Below, one piece after another: positions 20,194-28,080 of a DNA stretch of 55,093 bases (position 1 is its first letter; every line of letters begins with the position of its first letter). The notes under the pieces are model-generated. The model was not told the DNA's origin. It was given only the letters and a program-made list of their open reading frames with translations, and ran no database searches. Source of the DNA: Burkholderiales bacterium (GTDB lineage Bacteria; Pseudomonadota; Gammaproteobacteria; Burkholderiales; Burkholderiaceae_C); contig RXJV01000087.1 in NCBI GenBank assembly GCA_003963075.1, positions 1-55,093 on the forward strand, given 5' to 3'. The position numbers were made by a program, and so were the translations under genes.

Positions 20194-20519
20194 TTCGGGT
20201 CGGGCCGCGCGGCGCCCTGGGCGGCCGGGCCGGACGGGAAGATGCTGATCTGGCGGCCGTCGCTGAACTTGTAGACCCGCTCGGTCACCGAGGCCCCGCC
20301 GCTGCCGAGGGCGTCGCGCAGCCGCGGCGCGTGGTTGACGCCGAGCTGGGCCGCCATCGCGGCATCGGAGATGTCGGTGGTCACGTAGTCGACGCGGCGG
20401 CCGTCGACCCAGGCCTGCTGGCGCGGCAGCACCACCTCGTCCGGGCGCAGCGGCGCCTGCGCGCAGGCCGCCAGCAGCAGGGTCGGGCCCAGCAGCAGCA
20501 AAAGGGTTCGACGACTCAT
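20004..20519 (-). CDS. Putative lipoprotein of unknown function
   Basis: A 171-aa protein with a signal peptide and lipobox (LLLAACAQ), so probably anchored to the outer membrane. The mature part has a pattern I associate with a conserved but unnamed domain: NYSPLWRLVLVSW, then VRELRSEESLL, then VTDIVVNCPI. I cannot assign a function. The start codon lies 42 bp after the stop of the YciI gene, on the same strand. The last 190 bp, which carry the best-conserved segments, are overlapped in antisense by the acyltransferase gene. Confidence 0.75.
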   Translation of the reverse strand: MSRRTLLLLLGPTLLLAACAQAPLRPDEVVLPRQQAWVDGRRVDYVTTDISDAAMAAQLGVNHAPRLRDALGSGGASVTERVYKFSDGRQISIFPSGPAAQGAARPDPNYSPLWRLVLVSWRPGASVRELRSEESLLAAADAGELTLSVTDIVVNCPITRPAEGPALRGVR

Positions 20520-20561
20520 GGCAGGGGTGCAGTCGCGGCGCGAGCCCGGGTCCTTACAGCC

Positions 20562-20864
20562 TCAGTCACGCGGCAGCTCGCGGATCTCGACGCTGCCACC
20601 GGCCTCATACACCGGGTTGCCGGCCAGGAAGCGCTGCGCGTCCTCCACGCTGGCCGCCCGCACCCGCAGATAGCCGCCCAGCGCAACCGACAGCGGCGCC
20701 GGCTTGCCGGACTGCCGGAACACGGCGCCCGGCCCGATCGAGCTGCCGCCGTCGAAGCCGCCGCTGGCCCGCAAGCCGGCCAGGTAGGCGCCCCAGCGCG
20801 CGCCATCGTTGGCAATGCCGGCATCGGCGGCGTCTTCGTGCATCAACAGCAGGTAGTCATTCAT
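20562..20864 (-). CDS. YciI-family (YCII-related) protein
   Basis: A 100-aa protein of the YCII/dimeric ferredoxin-like fold. It begins MNDYLLLMHEDA and continues with the alternating strands and helices of the family (GGYLRVRAASVEDAQRFLAGNPVYEAGGSVEIREL), including a histidine near residue 9. Members of this group are small enzymes or domains attached to sigma factors; the biochemical role here is unknown. The start at 20864 is chosen because the upstream in-frame codons overlap the divergent MBL gene. It may share a transcript with the lipoprotein downstream. Confidence 0.85.
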   Translation of the reverse strand: MNDYLLLMHEDAADAGIANDGARWGAYLAGLRASGGFDGGSSIGPGAVFRQSGKPAPLSVALGGYLRVRAASVEDAQRFLAGNPVYEAGGSVEIRELPRD

Positions 20865-20922
20865 CGGGGCTCCACGGGGCGACGGCCAGGCGATGGCGAG
20901 CTGTCGCTGGTCACAATGCTGC

Positions 20923-21567
20923 ATGCTCCAGTATCTGACCGTCCCCGTCACCCCCTTTCAGCAGAACGCGTCCCTGGTGTGGTGCGACGCCACCCTGGAG
21001 GCCGCCGTCATCGACCCCGGCGGTGAGCTGCCGCGGCTGCTCGCGGCGGTGCGCGAGCGCGGCCTGGACCTGCGGGCCATCTGGCTGACCCATGCCCACA
21101 TCGACCATGCCGGCGGCACCGGCCAGCTCGCGCGCGAGCAGGGCCTGCCCATCATCGGGCCGCACATGGGCGACCAGTTCTGGATCGATGGTCTGGCGCA
21201 GCAGAGCCGGATGTTTGGCTTCCCGCCGGCCGAGGCCTTCACGCCGGACCGCTGGCTGCAGGACGGTGACACGGTGCAGATCGGCCAGGAGACGCTCAAC
21301 GTGCGCCATTGCCCGGGGCACACGCCGGGGCACGTCATCTTCCACTCGGCCTCGGCGCGGCGCGCCTTCGTCGGCGATGTGCTGTTCGCGGGCAGCATCG
21401 GCCGCACGGACTTCCCTGGCGGCAACCATCAGCAGCTGCTGGACGCGATCCGCGAGCGGCTGTGGACCTTGGGCGATGACACCGTCTTCGTGCCGGGCCA
21501 CGGCCCCGAAAGCAGCATTGGTCATGAGCGTCGCCACAATCCCTATGTTCGCGATGCCGGCGCGTGA
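20923..21567 (+). CDS. MBL-fold metallo-hydrolase (glyoxalase II-like, YcbL type)
   Basis: A 214-aa single-domain metallo-beta-lactamase-fold hydrolase. The zinc motif THAHIDH is at residues 56-62. Further metal ligands follow in RHCPGHTPGH and FVGDVLFAGSIGRTDFPGG, and the last histidine is in FVPGHGPESSIGHER. The length and the VTPFQQNASLV start match the short YcbL/type II glyoxalases, which hydrolyse S-lactoylglutathione or related thioesters. It lacks the C-terminal glutathione-binding domain of classical GloB, so the true substrate is uncertain. Confidence 0.92.
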   Translation: MLQYLTVPVTPFQQNASLVWCDATLEAAVIDPGGELPRLLAAVRERGLDLRAIWLTHAHIDHAGGTGQLAREQGLPIIGPHMGDQFWIDGLAQQSRMFGFPPAEAFTPDRWLQDGDTVQIGQETLNVRHCPGHTPGHVIFHSASARRAFVGDVLFAGSIGRTDFPGGNHQQLLDAIRERLWTLGDDTVFVPGHGPESSIGHERRHNPYVRDAGA

Positions 21568-21685
21568 ATGACGCGCCCGCCGTGATTCCTTCACAGCGCG
21601 GTCCCGCAACATTCACGACCTCGAAAAACCTGGCGCTCCTACGCTTTGTGGATTGCCCGCAGACCGTGGGCTGAGGAGTGCAGCG

Positions 21686-22363
21686 ATGTGGTTGTCCGAG
21701 TTTGTGCAGCCCGGCCAGGTGCCCGGGCCGCGTCCCCGCGAGCGCCGTGCGGCGGCCTCGCTGTCGAGCCAGTGGCTGGGCCTGGTGCTCGACGAGCTCG
21801 ACCATGGCGTCGTGCTGCTCAATGGCGCTGCAAGGATCATGCACAGCAACCTGGCGGCGCGCGCCTCGCTGGAGGACAACCATCCGCTGGAGGTGGTCGG
21901 CCAGCAGCTGCGCGCCCGGCTGCTGACCGATGCGGTGCCGCTGGCCGAGGCCCTGGCCGCTGCGGAGTCCGGTGGCCGGCGTTGCCTGTTGCGCCTGGGC
22001 GATGAGCGCGCGAGCTGCGGTCGTGCCAATGTCGTCGTCGTGCCGCTGAATCGCGACGTGAGCCAGGCGGCCGTGCTGCTGATCCTGGAGCGCCGCCAGC
22101 TCTGCGGCGATCTCGCGGCCCAGTGGTTTGCGCTGCGCTACCAGCTGACGCCAGCCGAGACCGAGGTGCTGAAGGCGCTGTCCAACGGCGTCAAGCCCAC
22201 CGAGGTCGCGCAGCGCCAGGGCGTGGCCATCTCGACGGTGCGCAGCCAGATCCAGAGCATCCGTGCCAAGAGCGGTGCCGACAGCATCGGCGATCTGATG
22301 CGCCAGCTCGCCCTGCTGCCACCGCTGGTGTCGTCGCTGCGTCCGGCCCGGCAGGTCAACTGA
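21686..22363 (+). CDS. LuxR-type helix-turn-helix regulator
   Basis: A 225-aa transcription factor. Residues about 25-130 resemble a PAS-like sensory domain (LDELDHGVVLLNGAARIMHSN). Residues about 155-215 form a LuxR C-terminal HTH (LTPAETEVLKALSNGV...EVAQRQGVAISTVRSQIQSI). No receiver domain is present, so it is not a classical response regulator. A GAGGAG ribosome-binding site lies 7 nt before the ATG. The gene is followed after 52 bp by the Crp-type regulator on the same strand, so the two may be co-transcribed. Ligand and targets are unknown. Confidence 0.87.
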   Translation: MWLSEFVQPGQVPGPRPRERRAAASLSSQWLGLVLDELDHGVVLLNGAARIMHSNLAARASLEDNHPLEVVGQQLRARLLTDAVPLAEALAAAESGGRRCLLRLGDERASCGRANVVVVPLNRDVSQAAVLLILERRQLCGDLAAQWFALRYQLTPAETEVLKALSNGVKPTEVAQRQGVAISTVRSQIQSIRAKSGADSIGDLMRQLALLPPLVSSLRPARQVN

Positions 22364-22415
22364 CCTGCACTAACATCCGGCGCGCGCTTGGCCACTTGCC
22401 GGTCGCGCCGCCTGG

Positions 22416-23048
22416 ATGCAAGACGCCACCCTCGACAACGAACTCCTGGCCCTGCCACCCGCGCTGCGGCTGCTTGCCGCACGCGGCATGGCGCGCAGCT
22501 GGCGCAAGGGCGTCGTGCTGATCGACGAAGGCTCGGTCGGAGACAACCTCTACCTGATCCTGTCCGGTTCATTGCGCGCCTACAGCTGCGATGCGCGAGG
22601 CCGTGAGATCACCTACGGCGTCTATGGCGCCGGCGAATATGTTGGCGAGATGAGCCTGGACGGCGGCCCGCGCTCGGCCAGTGTGATCACCGAAGAGGCC
22701 TGTCGGCTGGTGATGGTCACGCGTGCGAGCCTGCTGACCCATATCAGCGAGCATCCCGAGTTCGCGTTCGAGCTGCTGACCAAGGTGATCCGGCGTGCCC
22801 GCGCGGCCACGCTGTCGACCAAGCAGCTCGCGCTCAACGACGTGTATGGCCGGCTGAAAAGCCTGGTCGACGAGTCCACCGGCGACGGTCGCCATCTCGA
22901 GCTGACCCACCAGGCCATCGCGCAGCGTCTGGGCTGCTCGCGCGAGATGGTGTCCAAGCTCGTCAAGGACCTGGAGCTGGGCGGCTATCTGCGCCGGGTG
23001 GCTGCCGGCGAATACCAGCGGCTGAAGGCGCTGCCGGCGCGCTGGTGA
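22416..23048 (+). CDS. Crp/Fnr-family transcriptional regulator (Crp-like)
   Basis: A 210-aa protein with an N-terminal cyclic-nucleotide-binding fold and a C-terminal winged HTH. The phosphate-binding cassette reads GEMSLDGGPRSASV (about residues 77-90). It has the Arg-Ser pair that contacts cAMP in Crp, so it may bind a cyclic nucleotide. The Cys residues are scattered and do not form an Fnr iron-sulfur pattern. The recognition helix GCSREMVSKLVKDLE is like Crp. Its stop abuts the stop of the convergent M48 gene with no gap. Confidence 0.9.
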   Translation: MQDATLDNELLALPPALRLLAARGMARSWRKGVVLIDEGSVGDNLYLILSGSLRAYSCDARGREITYGVYGAGEYVGEMSLDGGPRSASVITEEACRLVMVTRASLLTHISEHPEFAFELLTKVIRRARAATLSTKQLALNDVYGRLKSLVDESTGDGRHLELTHQAIAQRLGCSREMVSKLVKDLELGGYLRRVAAGEYQRLKALPARW

Positions 23049-24029
23049 TCAATCGCCCGAGGGCTGCGGCGCCCGCGCCTTGAGCGGCGGCGCCACCGGG
23101 AAGCGCTGCTCCGGCTTGGCGGCGCGCTCGTAGAGACCGGCGACCTTGGGCAGATTGGCCTCGATGTCGCGGATGCGGGTCTCGTTGGCCGGGTGGGTGG
23201 ACAGCCATTGCGGCGGCGCGCCCTTGTTGGCGGCCATCATCTTCTCCCACAGTCGCACCGCGGCGGCCGGGTCGTAGCCGGCGCGCGCGGCCAGCTCGAT
23301 GCCGACCAGGTCGGCTTCGGTCTCGTCCTCGCGGCTGAACTTCAGGCTCAGCAACTGCGCGCCCACGCCGGCGGCATAGCGGCCGAGGTTGCCCAAGCCC
23401 AGCAGGGCCGACCCGAGCTCGACGACCGCGTTCGTCGCCGTCGTCTTGCCCATGCGTTCACGCGCATGCTCGCGCAGCGCATGCGAGACCTCATGGCCCA
23501 TGATGGCTGCGACCTCGTCGTCCTCCAGCTTGAGCTTTTCGAGGATGCCGTAATAGAAGGCGATCTTGCCGCCCGGCATGCAAAACGCGTTGAGCTGGGC
23601 GTCGCCAAGCAGGTTGACCTCCCATTTCCACTGCCGTGCGCGGTCGTTCCATTCGTAGCTGAACGGGACAATGCGCTGGGCGATGTAGCGCAGCCTCTGC
23701 AGCTGCGGATGCTGCATCGGCGCAAGCGCGCGCTGCTGCGCGGCCTGCTGCATCATCTGCGCGTACTGCTGGGTGCCGGAGCGCTCGATGTCATCGGCCG
23801 AGATCAGGCCGGCGAACTTGCTCTTCGGGCCGACGTCCACGCCCTCGCGGGCCCAGGCCGGCAGCAGCGCGGTGGCACCGCCGGCGGCCAGCAGCCCGGT
23901 GAACAGGCGCCGGCTGCGCTGGCGGGGTGGAATGCAGCGGCCGGCGGCGCAGCCTGCACATGCCGCGAAGCCGCGCGGCGGTGGCGTGAGTTGCAGGTCG
24001 TCGCAGACCTGGAAGTCAAGGGTGTCCAT
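23049..24029 (-). CDS. M48-family zinc metalloprotease with Cys-rich N-region and Tat-like signal
   Basis: A 326-aa peptidase of the type that clears misfolded envelope proteins. The zinc site is HEVSH at residues 179-183, and the third ligand is the Glu in EDETEADLVG. A conserved WLSTHPANETRI block sits near residue 285. The N-terminus is unusual: about 38 residues with five cysteines (C9, C24, C27, C32 and the CAGC context) precede SRRLFTGLLAAGGATALL (39-56), which looks like a twin-arginine signal. The start at 24029 is the first ATG after the divergent flavin reductase gene. If the true start were internal, no ATG would precede the signal, so the Cys-rich part is probably translated. Location is inferred to be periplasmic. 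Confidence 0.9.
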   Translation of the reverse strand: MDTLDFQVCDDLQLTPPPRGFAACAGCAAGRCIPPRQRSRRLFTGLLAAGGATALLPAWAREGVDVGPKSKFAGLISADDIERSGTQQYAQMMQQAAQQRALAPMQHPQLQRLRYIAQRIVPFSYEWNDRARQWKWEVNLLGDAQLNAFCMPGGKIAFYYGILEKLKLEDDEVAAIMGHEVSHALREHARERMGKTTATNAVVELGSALLGLGNLGRYAAGVGAQLLSLKFSREDETEADLVGIELAARAGYDPAAAVRLWEKMMAANKGAPPQWLSTHPANETRIRDIEANLPKVAGLYERAAKPEQRFPVAPPLKARAPQPSGD

Positions 24030-24102
24030 GAGCCGGCATTGTGCGTTGGCGGCGCTGCGCCCGGTCGCGAACCAGTCACGCCCAAGTGGCGACAATCGGC
24101 GC

Positions 24103-24579
24103 ATGGACTCCCTGCAATTCCGCGCTGCGCTCGGCATGTTCGCCACCGGCGTCACCATCGTCACCGTGCGCGGGCCGGACGGCAGCCTCGTCGGCCTGAC
24201 CGCCAACTCGTTCAATTCGGTCTCGCTGGAGCCGCCGCTGGTGCTGTGGAGCCTGGCCCGGCGCGCCGGCTCGCTGCCGGTGTTCTCGCAGGGCACGCAC
24301 TACGCGATCAACATCCTCGCGGCCGATCAGAAAGACCTGGCCCAGCGCTTTGCGACGCGCGACATCGACCGCTTCGCCGGCGTGGCCTGGCGTGAAGGCG
24401 CGGGCGGCGCACCGGTGCTGGACGGCACGGTGGCCTGCTTCGAATGCGCCAACCGCAGCCAGTACGAGGAGGGCGACCACGTCATCTTCGTCGGCGAGGT
24501 CGAACGCTGCAGCGCGCGGCCCGGTGCGCAGCCGCTGATCTTCCACGGCGGGCGCTACTTCACCGAGCTGCCGCTGTAG
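24103..24579 (+). CDS. Flavin reductase domain protein
   Basis: A 158-aa NAD(P)H:flavin oxidoreductase of the FMN-binding split-barrel type. Such enzymes supply reduced flavin to two-component monooxygenases. The family patterns are MFATGVTIVTVRGPDG, then LTANSFNSVSLEPPLV, then the C-terminal GDHVIFVGEVE and PLIFHGGRYF. Length is typical. No oxygenase partner is adjacent, so its physiological partner is unknown. It diverges from the M48 gene over 73 bp. Confidence 0.91.
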   Translation: MDSLQFRAALGMFATGVTIVTVRGPDGSLVGLTANSFNSVSLEPPLVLWSLARRAGSLPVFSQGTHYAINILAADQKDLAQRFATRDIDRFAGVAWREGAGGAPVLDGTVACFECANRSQYEEGDHVIFVGEVERCSARPGAQPLIFHGGRYFTELPL

Positions 24580-24603
24580 CTCCAGGCAAGGCGACCGCGG
24601 CGA

Positions 24604-25425
24604 TCACTTGACGCCAGGCTTGGGCACCACCGCCGCCATCGCGGCCTTGAAGCCCGGGTCAGCGAGCAGGGCATTCCATGCCGCCATCAGCGAGGTGTAG
24701 TCGGCACTCGCGATCTTCTTGGCCTTGATGGCCGCGCTGATCGCGGCATTCAAGCGCACCAGGGCGTCGTACTTCGCGAAGCCGCGGCCCTGGAGCTGGG
24801 TCACCGCGTAGTTGCTGTAGCCCCAGGCGTTGTTCAGGCGGTTCCAGTCGCCGCTGCCGGGTTGCACCCAGGTGACGGGCGCCGGGGCCGGAGCGGGCTT
24901 GGGTTCTGCCACCGGCGCGGGTGCCGGTGCGGTGGCAGCAGGCTTGCCGCAGGTACCGGTCACGTGGATGCGCACCCAGCCGGTGCTGGGCGCGCCGCTG
25001 TCGGCGTTGATCACGAGACGCACGTTGTTGGCGCCGGCCACCAGATAGGGCTGGGTCCAGATGGTCTTGACGGCCTTGGGCTCCAGGGTGATCTGGGTGT
25101 TCTGCGCGATCAGCGCGTCGTTGCTGTAGAGGCGGTTGGTGCTGCCGGCCACCGGCGTGGCGCTGACCTCGTCGTACTGCAGGTTGAAGGCGCAGCGGCC
25201 GAGCGCGGTCAGAAAGGCATCCTTGTCGCTGACGGTGATCTCGGGCAGCTTGCCCGTGGCCGTGCCGGCAGGGCTGACCAGCAGCGGCGCGGCCTGGGCG
25301 AGCACGGTCTTGCCGTCGCTCTTGACGAGGCGCACCTGGCCGGTGAGCTGGGCCGTAGGCGTGGCGGCGAGGGCGATCTGGCTCCACAGGGCCAGGGCGG
25401 TGGCGGTGACGAGGCGGGACTTCAT
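24604..25425 (-). CDS. Unrecognised exported protein under c-di-GMP riboswitch control
   Basis: A 273-aa protein I do not recognise. A signal peptide (residues 1-20, ending QIALA) is followed by a beta-rich domain to about residue 175. This domain contains two cysteines (GRCAFNL and TGTCGK) that could form a disulfide. A Pro/Ala linker of about 25 residues then leads to a C-terminal helical segment of about 70 residues (WNRLNNAWGYSNYAVTQLQ; LNAAISAAIKAKKI). The domain-linker-domain layout suggests a surface or matrix protein. The GEMM-I riboswitch about 90 nt upstream puts it in the c-di-GMP regulon, so a role in biofilm, adhesion or motility is inferred. AAGGA lies 10 nt before the ATG. No other gene shares the transcript. 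Confidence 0.85.
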   Translation of the reverse strand: MKSRLVTATALALWSQIALAATPTAQLTGQVRLVKSDGKTVLAQAAPLLVSPAGTATGKLPEITVSDKDAFLTALGRCAFNLQYDEVSATPVAGSTNRLYSNDALIAQNTQITLEPKAVKTIWTQPYLVAGANNVRLVINADSGAPSTGWVRIHVTGTCGKPAATAPAPAPVAEPKPAPAPAPVTWVQPGSGDWNRLNNAWGYSNYAVTQLQGRGFAKYDALVRLNAAISAAIKAKKIASADYTSLMAAWNALLADPGFKAAMAAVVPKPGVK

Positions 25426-25495
25426 GGAATGGACATCCTTGGGTATGGGTTGGAGGTGGGTTGGCAGTAGCCGACACCCCCTCGGATGTCACGCT

Positions 25496-25524
25496 GCGGA
25501 CGCGTCCTCGTCCGCCTAGGGCGG
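25496..25524 (-). promoter_or_regulatory. Possible riboswitch expression platform with exclusive stems
   Basis: Just after the aptamer, CCGCC (25524-25520) can pair with GGCGG (25516-25512). Alternatively GCGGAC (25515-25510) can pair with GTCCGC (25501-25496). The two stems share four bases. The first also competes with the 3' strand of P1. Ligand binding would favour P1 plus the second stem. Neither stem has a U-run or hides the ribosome-binding site directly, so the mode of control is open. Confidence 0.5.
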
Positions 25525-25602
25525 CCCCGCTGTCTGTTGCCCTGTAGGGCACGAAGACCGGAAGCTTTGCGTCCCCGCCTTTCAACGGGTTTGCCGACTG
25601 CA
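25515..25602 (-). ncRNA. Cyclic-di-GMP-I (GEMM-I) riboswitch
   Basis: On the minus strand the conserved core reads in order GGCAAACC, a CCCGTT-GAAA-GGCGGG hairpin with GNRA tetraloop, GGGACGCAAAGC, CCGGTCT, a variable hairpin (GCCC...GGGC), AGACAGCGGGG and CCGCC. Every block of the GEMM-I consensus is present in the right order and spacing. The closing P1 stem can form between CGGC (25596-25593) and GCCG (25525-25522). The GAAA loop would dock on the receptor in the second helix, as in the Vibrio Vc2 structure. It controls the exported-protein gene at 24604-25425. Confidence 0.95.
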
Positions 25603-25735
25603 TGGGCGCCAGTGTGCAGATGCAAGCCATGTTTCGTCTGTGCGCCAGTTCACGAGTGGGCACCCCCGCCCGGCGAGCGGCGGGCGCGCCGCGATGGGCG
25701 GTTTCCGGCGCCTTCGCGGGCTTGGGCCGGGCGTT

Positions 25736-27187
25736 TCAGCGCAGCCGACCGACCGGCAACGCCGCCGGTTGCCGCGCCAACCGGCGCCAGCGCCACACAC
25801 CGCCCGCGAGGGTCACCCCCAGCACGGGTAGGGCCAACGCGGGCAGGGGGAGCGCGAGCGTTTGTTGGAGGAACTGCCCGAGAACGGCCGTCATGAACCA
25901 CAGGAACATGGGCACGGCGGCGGTCCAGGCATTGGGCGGGCGCAGGCGCGCGAGCGGCCGGGTCGCCGACCACACCAGCCATGGCAAGGCCACGACGGCG
26001 ATCCAGATCATCAGCGACTCGCCGGAAGTCCAGCCCAGTGGCAGCGCGAGCGCGGCCAGCACCAGCCAGACCCCGATCGCGTGGCGCAGCGCAATCCCGG
26101 CGATGGCGCGGTTCTGCGCCGCACCCTGAGGCATGTGGGGCAGCAGCCGCAGCAGGGCCTGCTCGCGGCGGCTGTGCCAGAGCGCCTGGGAGCGCATCAG
26201 CACGGGTTGGACCATGGATGTGCCCAGGCCAAAGGCGATGCCGAAGCTGCCCATGCGCAGCATCTCGCGCCACGAGATTTCGGTGAACACCATCGCCAGG
26301 CCGAGCACGACGAGCAGGAAGACGGCGAGCCAGGCCAGCCCGAGCAGCTGGTAGGTCCAGTGCTGGTTGCCGTGCAGCACCAGCTCGGCCCGCGCCATCA
26401 CGCTGCCCAGCCGGCGGTTGTCGGCCCGCGCGAGCACGTGGCGGCGCCAGGCGCCCAGCACGGTGTTGAAGGGGCGGCTGACCCGGTCCAGCCCGCCCAG
26501 GGCCTCAGCGGGGCTGACCACCTTGCCCTGCAGCTGCGCCCGTTGGGCGGCGCGCATGGCCCGTTGGCGCTGGTAGACGCGGCGGTGATGGGTATCGCCG
26601 TCGCCGAAGACCGCGGTGACGAGGCCGGCCAGGGCGAGCAGGGCCAGCGCAAGCAGCCCGTCGGTGTGGGCCTGCCACAGCGAGACGGCGGCCTGCCAGA
26701 GCGGTTGCAGCGGTGCGCCCAGGGCGCCCAGCAGCGGCGCGGCGAAAGGGAGGACCACCCACAGCCACCAGGCCCGCAGGGTCCACAGGGTGACGACCAT
26801 GATGACCGCATTGCCCAGCAGCAGGGCCTGCCACGTCAGCATCGGCGGCAGCATGGCCCAGGACATCAGCGCGGCAAGCGCCGTGCAGATGGCCCAGGCG
26901 AGCAATGCCGCGGCGCGCAAGGCGCGCAGGTGGCCGGGCACGCAGCGCGCGGCGATGGGGTGGTTCTGCTCCTGCAGGTTGTAGCCCAGCGCGATCCATG
27001 TGCCGTGGATCACGACGAGCAGAATGCCCGCCGGCATCGCCCAGCGCACCGGGCCCTGCAGCAGGACCAGGCCGCCGATCAGGGAGAGCCCCAGCAGCGC
27101 GGCGATGGCGCGCCGGCCCCAGGGCGCGGTGAGATCGCGCTGCCGCCAGGGGGCGAGCAGGGTCTGTGAGAGCTGGGTGGCGGTCAT
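25736..27187 (-). CDS. ABC transporter permease (YtrA-linked exporter)
   Basis: A 483-aa membrane protein with about ten to twelve hydrophobic segments. A central cytoplasmic stretch rich in Arg/Gln (HHRRVYQRQRAMRAAQRAQ, about residues 200-220) separates two membrane blocks. It shares a 1-nt TGATG overlap with the ATP-binding gene upstream, so the two work as one exporter. The transported substrate is unknown. GntR/YtrA-controlled ABC pairs in other bacteria respond to cell-wall antibiotics, but that cannot be assumed here. It is longer than a typical single six-helix permease, so it may be an internally duplicated unit. Confidence 0.82.
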   Translation of the reverse strand: MTATQLSQTLLAPWRQRDLTAPWGRRAIAALLGLSLIGGLVLLQGPVRWAMPAGILLVVIHGTWIALGYNLQEQNHPIAARCVPGHLRALRAAALLAWAICTALAALMSWAMLPPMLTWQALLLGNAVIMVVTLWTLRAWWLWVVLPFAAPLLGALGAPLQPLWQAAVSLWQAHTDGLLALALLALAGLVTAVFGDGDTHHRRVYQRQRAMRAAQRAQLQGKVVSPAEALGGLDRVSRPFNTVLGAWRRHVLARADNRRLGSVMARAELVLHGNQHWTYQLLGLAWLAVFLLVVLGLAMVFTEISWREMLRMGSFGIAFGLGTSMVQPVLMRSQALWHSRREQALLRLLPHMPQGAAQNRAIAGIALRHAIGVWLVLAALALPLGWTSGESLMIWIAVVALPWLVWSATRPLARLRPPNAWTAAVPMFLWFMTAVLGQFLQQTLALPLPALALPVLGVTLAGGVWRWRRLARQPAALPVGRLR

Positions 27188-28080
27188 CAGGTCAGCTCCG
27201 CGAACAGGTCATCGAGGTTGAGCCGGTCCACCGCCACGCCGGCCGGCACGGGCGTGCCCGCGGGCAGGCGGGTCAGCACCCGCTCGCGGCCGGCTTCGAG
27301 CGCGGTGCGCTTGAGCGGGGGCGTGCCCAGGCGTGCCAGCAGCGCCGCCATCTCGGTGACGCTGCCGGTGACCGCGCGCACCTGATCGAGCAGTTCGTCC
27401 AGCGGCGCCTGCAGCGCGATGCGGCCCTGGGTCAGGAAGGCGACGTTGAAGGCCACGCGCTCCAGGTCGGACAGGATGTGGGTGGAGAACACCACCGTGG
27501 CGCCGCGGTCCAGCACCTCGCCGACCAGCTCGCGCAGGAAGTCGCGCCGGCCGGCGGGGTCCAGGCTGGCCACGGGCTCGTCGAGCACCAGCAGGTCGGG
27601 TTCATGGGCCAGCGCGCGGATGATGGACAGGCGCTGCTTCTGGCCGCCGGAGAGCTTGCGGATGGCCTGGTCGCGCGGGATCTCCCAGCGCGACATCAGG
27701 CCCTCCACCTTGGCCTCGTTCCAGCGCGGGTAGAAGCTGCGGAAATAGGCCAGCAGCTGGGCCGGCGTGAAGGCCTCGAACAGGTCGCTGCTCTGCGGTA
27801 CATAGCCGATGCGGGCGCGGGTCGCATCGTCCAGCTGCGCCACCGGCTGGCCGAGCAGCCGCACCTGGCCGGCCTCGGGCTCGCGCAGGCCAAGCAGTGT
27901 CTCGAGCAGCGTGGTCTTGCCGGCACCGTTGCGCCCGAGCAGCCCCACCACCTGGCCGGGCAGCAGGGTCCAGTCGAGCTGGTGCAGCACGGCAGGCCCC
28001 TTCGGGTAGGTCATGCTCACGCCGGACAGCGCGGCGCTCGGGGTGGTGGTGTGCGGGAAGTGAGGCGAAGGGGCCGTCAT
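27187..28080 (-). CDS. ABC transporter ATP-binding protein
   Basis: A 297-aa nucleotide-binding subunit. Walker A is GRNGAGKTT, the Q-loop lies in GYVPQSSDLFEAFT, the signature is LSGGQKQR, Walker B is LLVLDEPVASLD, and the H-loop is in VVFSTHI. The last 70 residues form a regulatory tail. It overlaps the GntR gene upstream by 4 nt (ATGA) and the permease gene downstream by 1 nt. The CcmA/YtrB-like family layout fits drug or peptide export, with the permease at 25736-27187. Confidence 0.95.
   Translation of the reverse strand: MTAPSPHFPHTTTPSAALSGVSMTYPKGPAVLHQLDWTLLPGQVVGLLGRNGAGKTTLLETLLGLREPEAGQVRLLGQPVAQLDDATRARIGYVPQSSDLFEAFTPAQLLAYFRSFYPRWNEAKVEGLMSRWEIPRDQAIRKLSGGQKQRLSIIRALAHEPDLLVLDEPVASLDPAGRRDFLRELVGEVLDRGATVVFSTHILSDLERVAFNVAFLTQGRIALQAPLDELLDQVRAVTGSVTEMAALLARLGTPPLKRTALEAGRERVLTRLPAGTPVPAGVAVDRLNLDDLFAELT

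Larger units (their letters stand above)
25426..25735. other. 310-bp intergenic region: riboswitch leader and upstream promoter region
   Basis: No protein-coding gene is supported here. On the minus strand it holds the leader of the exported-protein gene: ribosome-binding site (25435-25439), spacer hairpins, and the c-di-GMP-I aptamer (25515-25602). The promoter must lie between about 25605 and 25735. I could not identify convincing sigma-70, sigma-54 or FliA boxes. The right part also receives the 3' end of the ABC permease gene, with no clear terminator between them. Confidence 0.7.
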
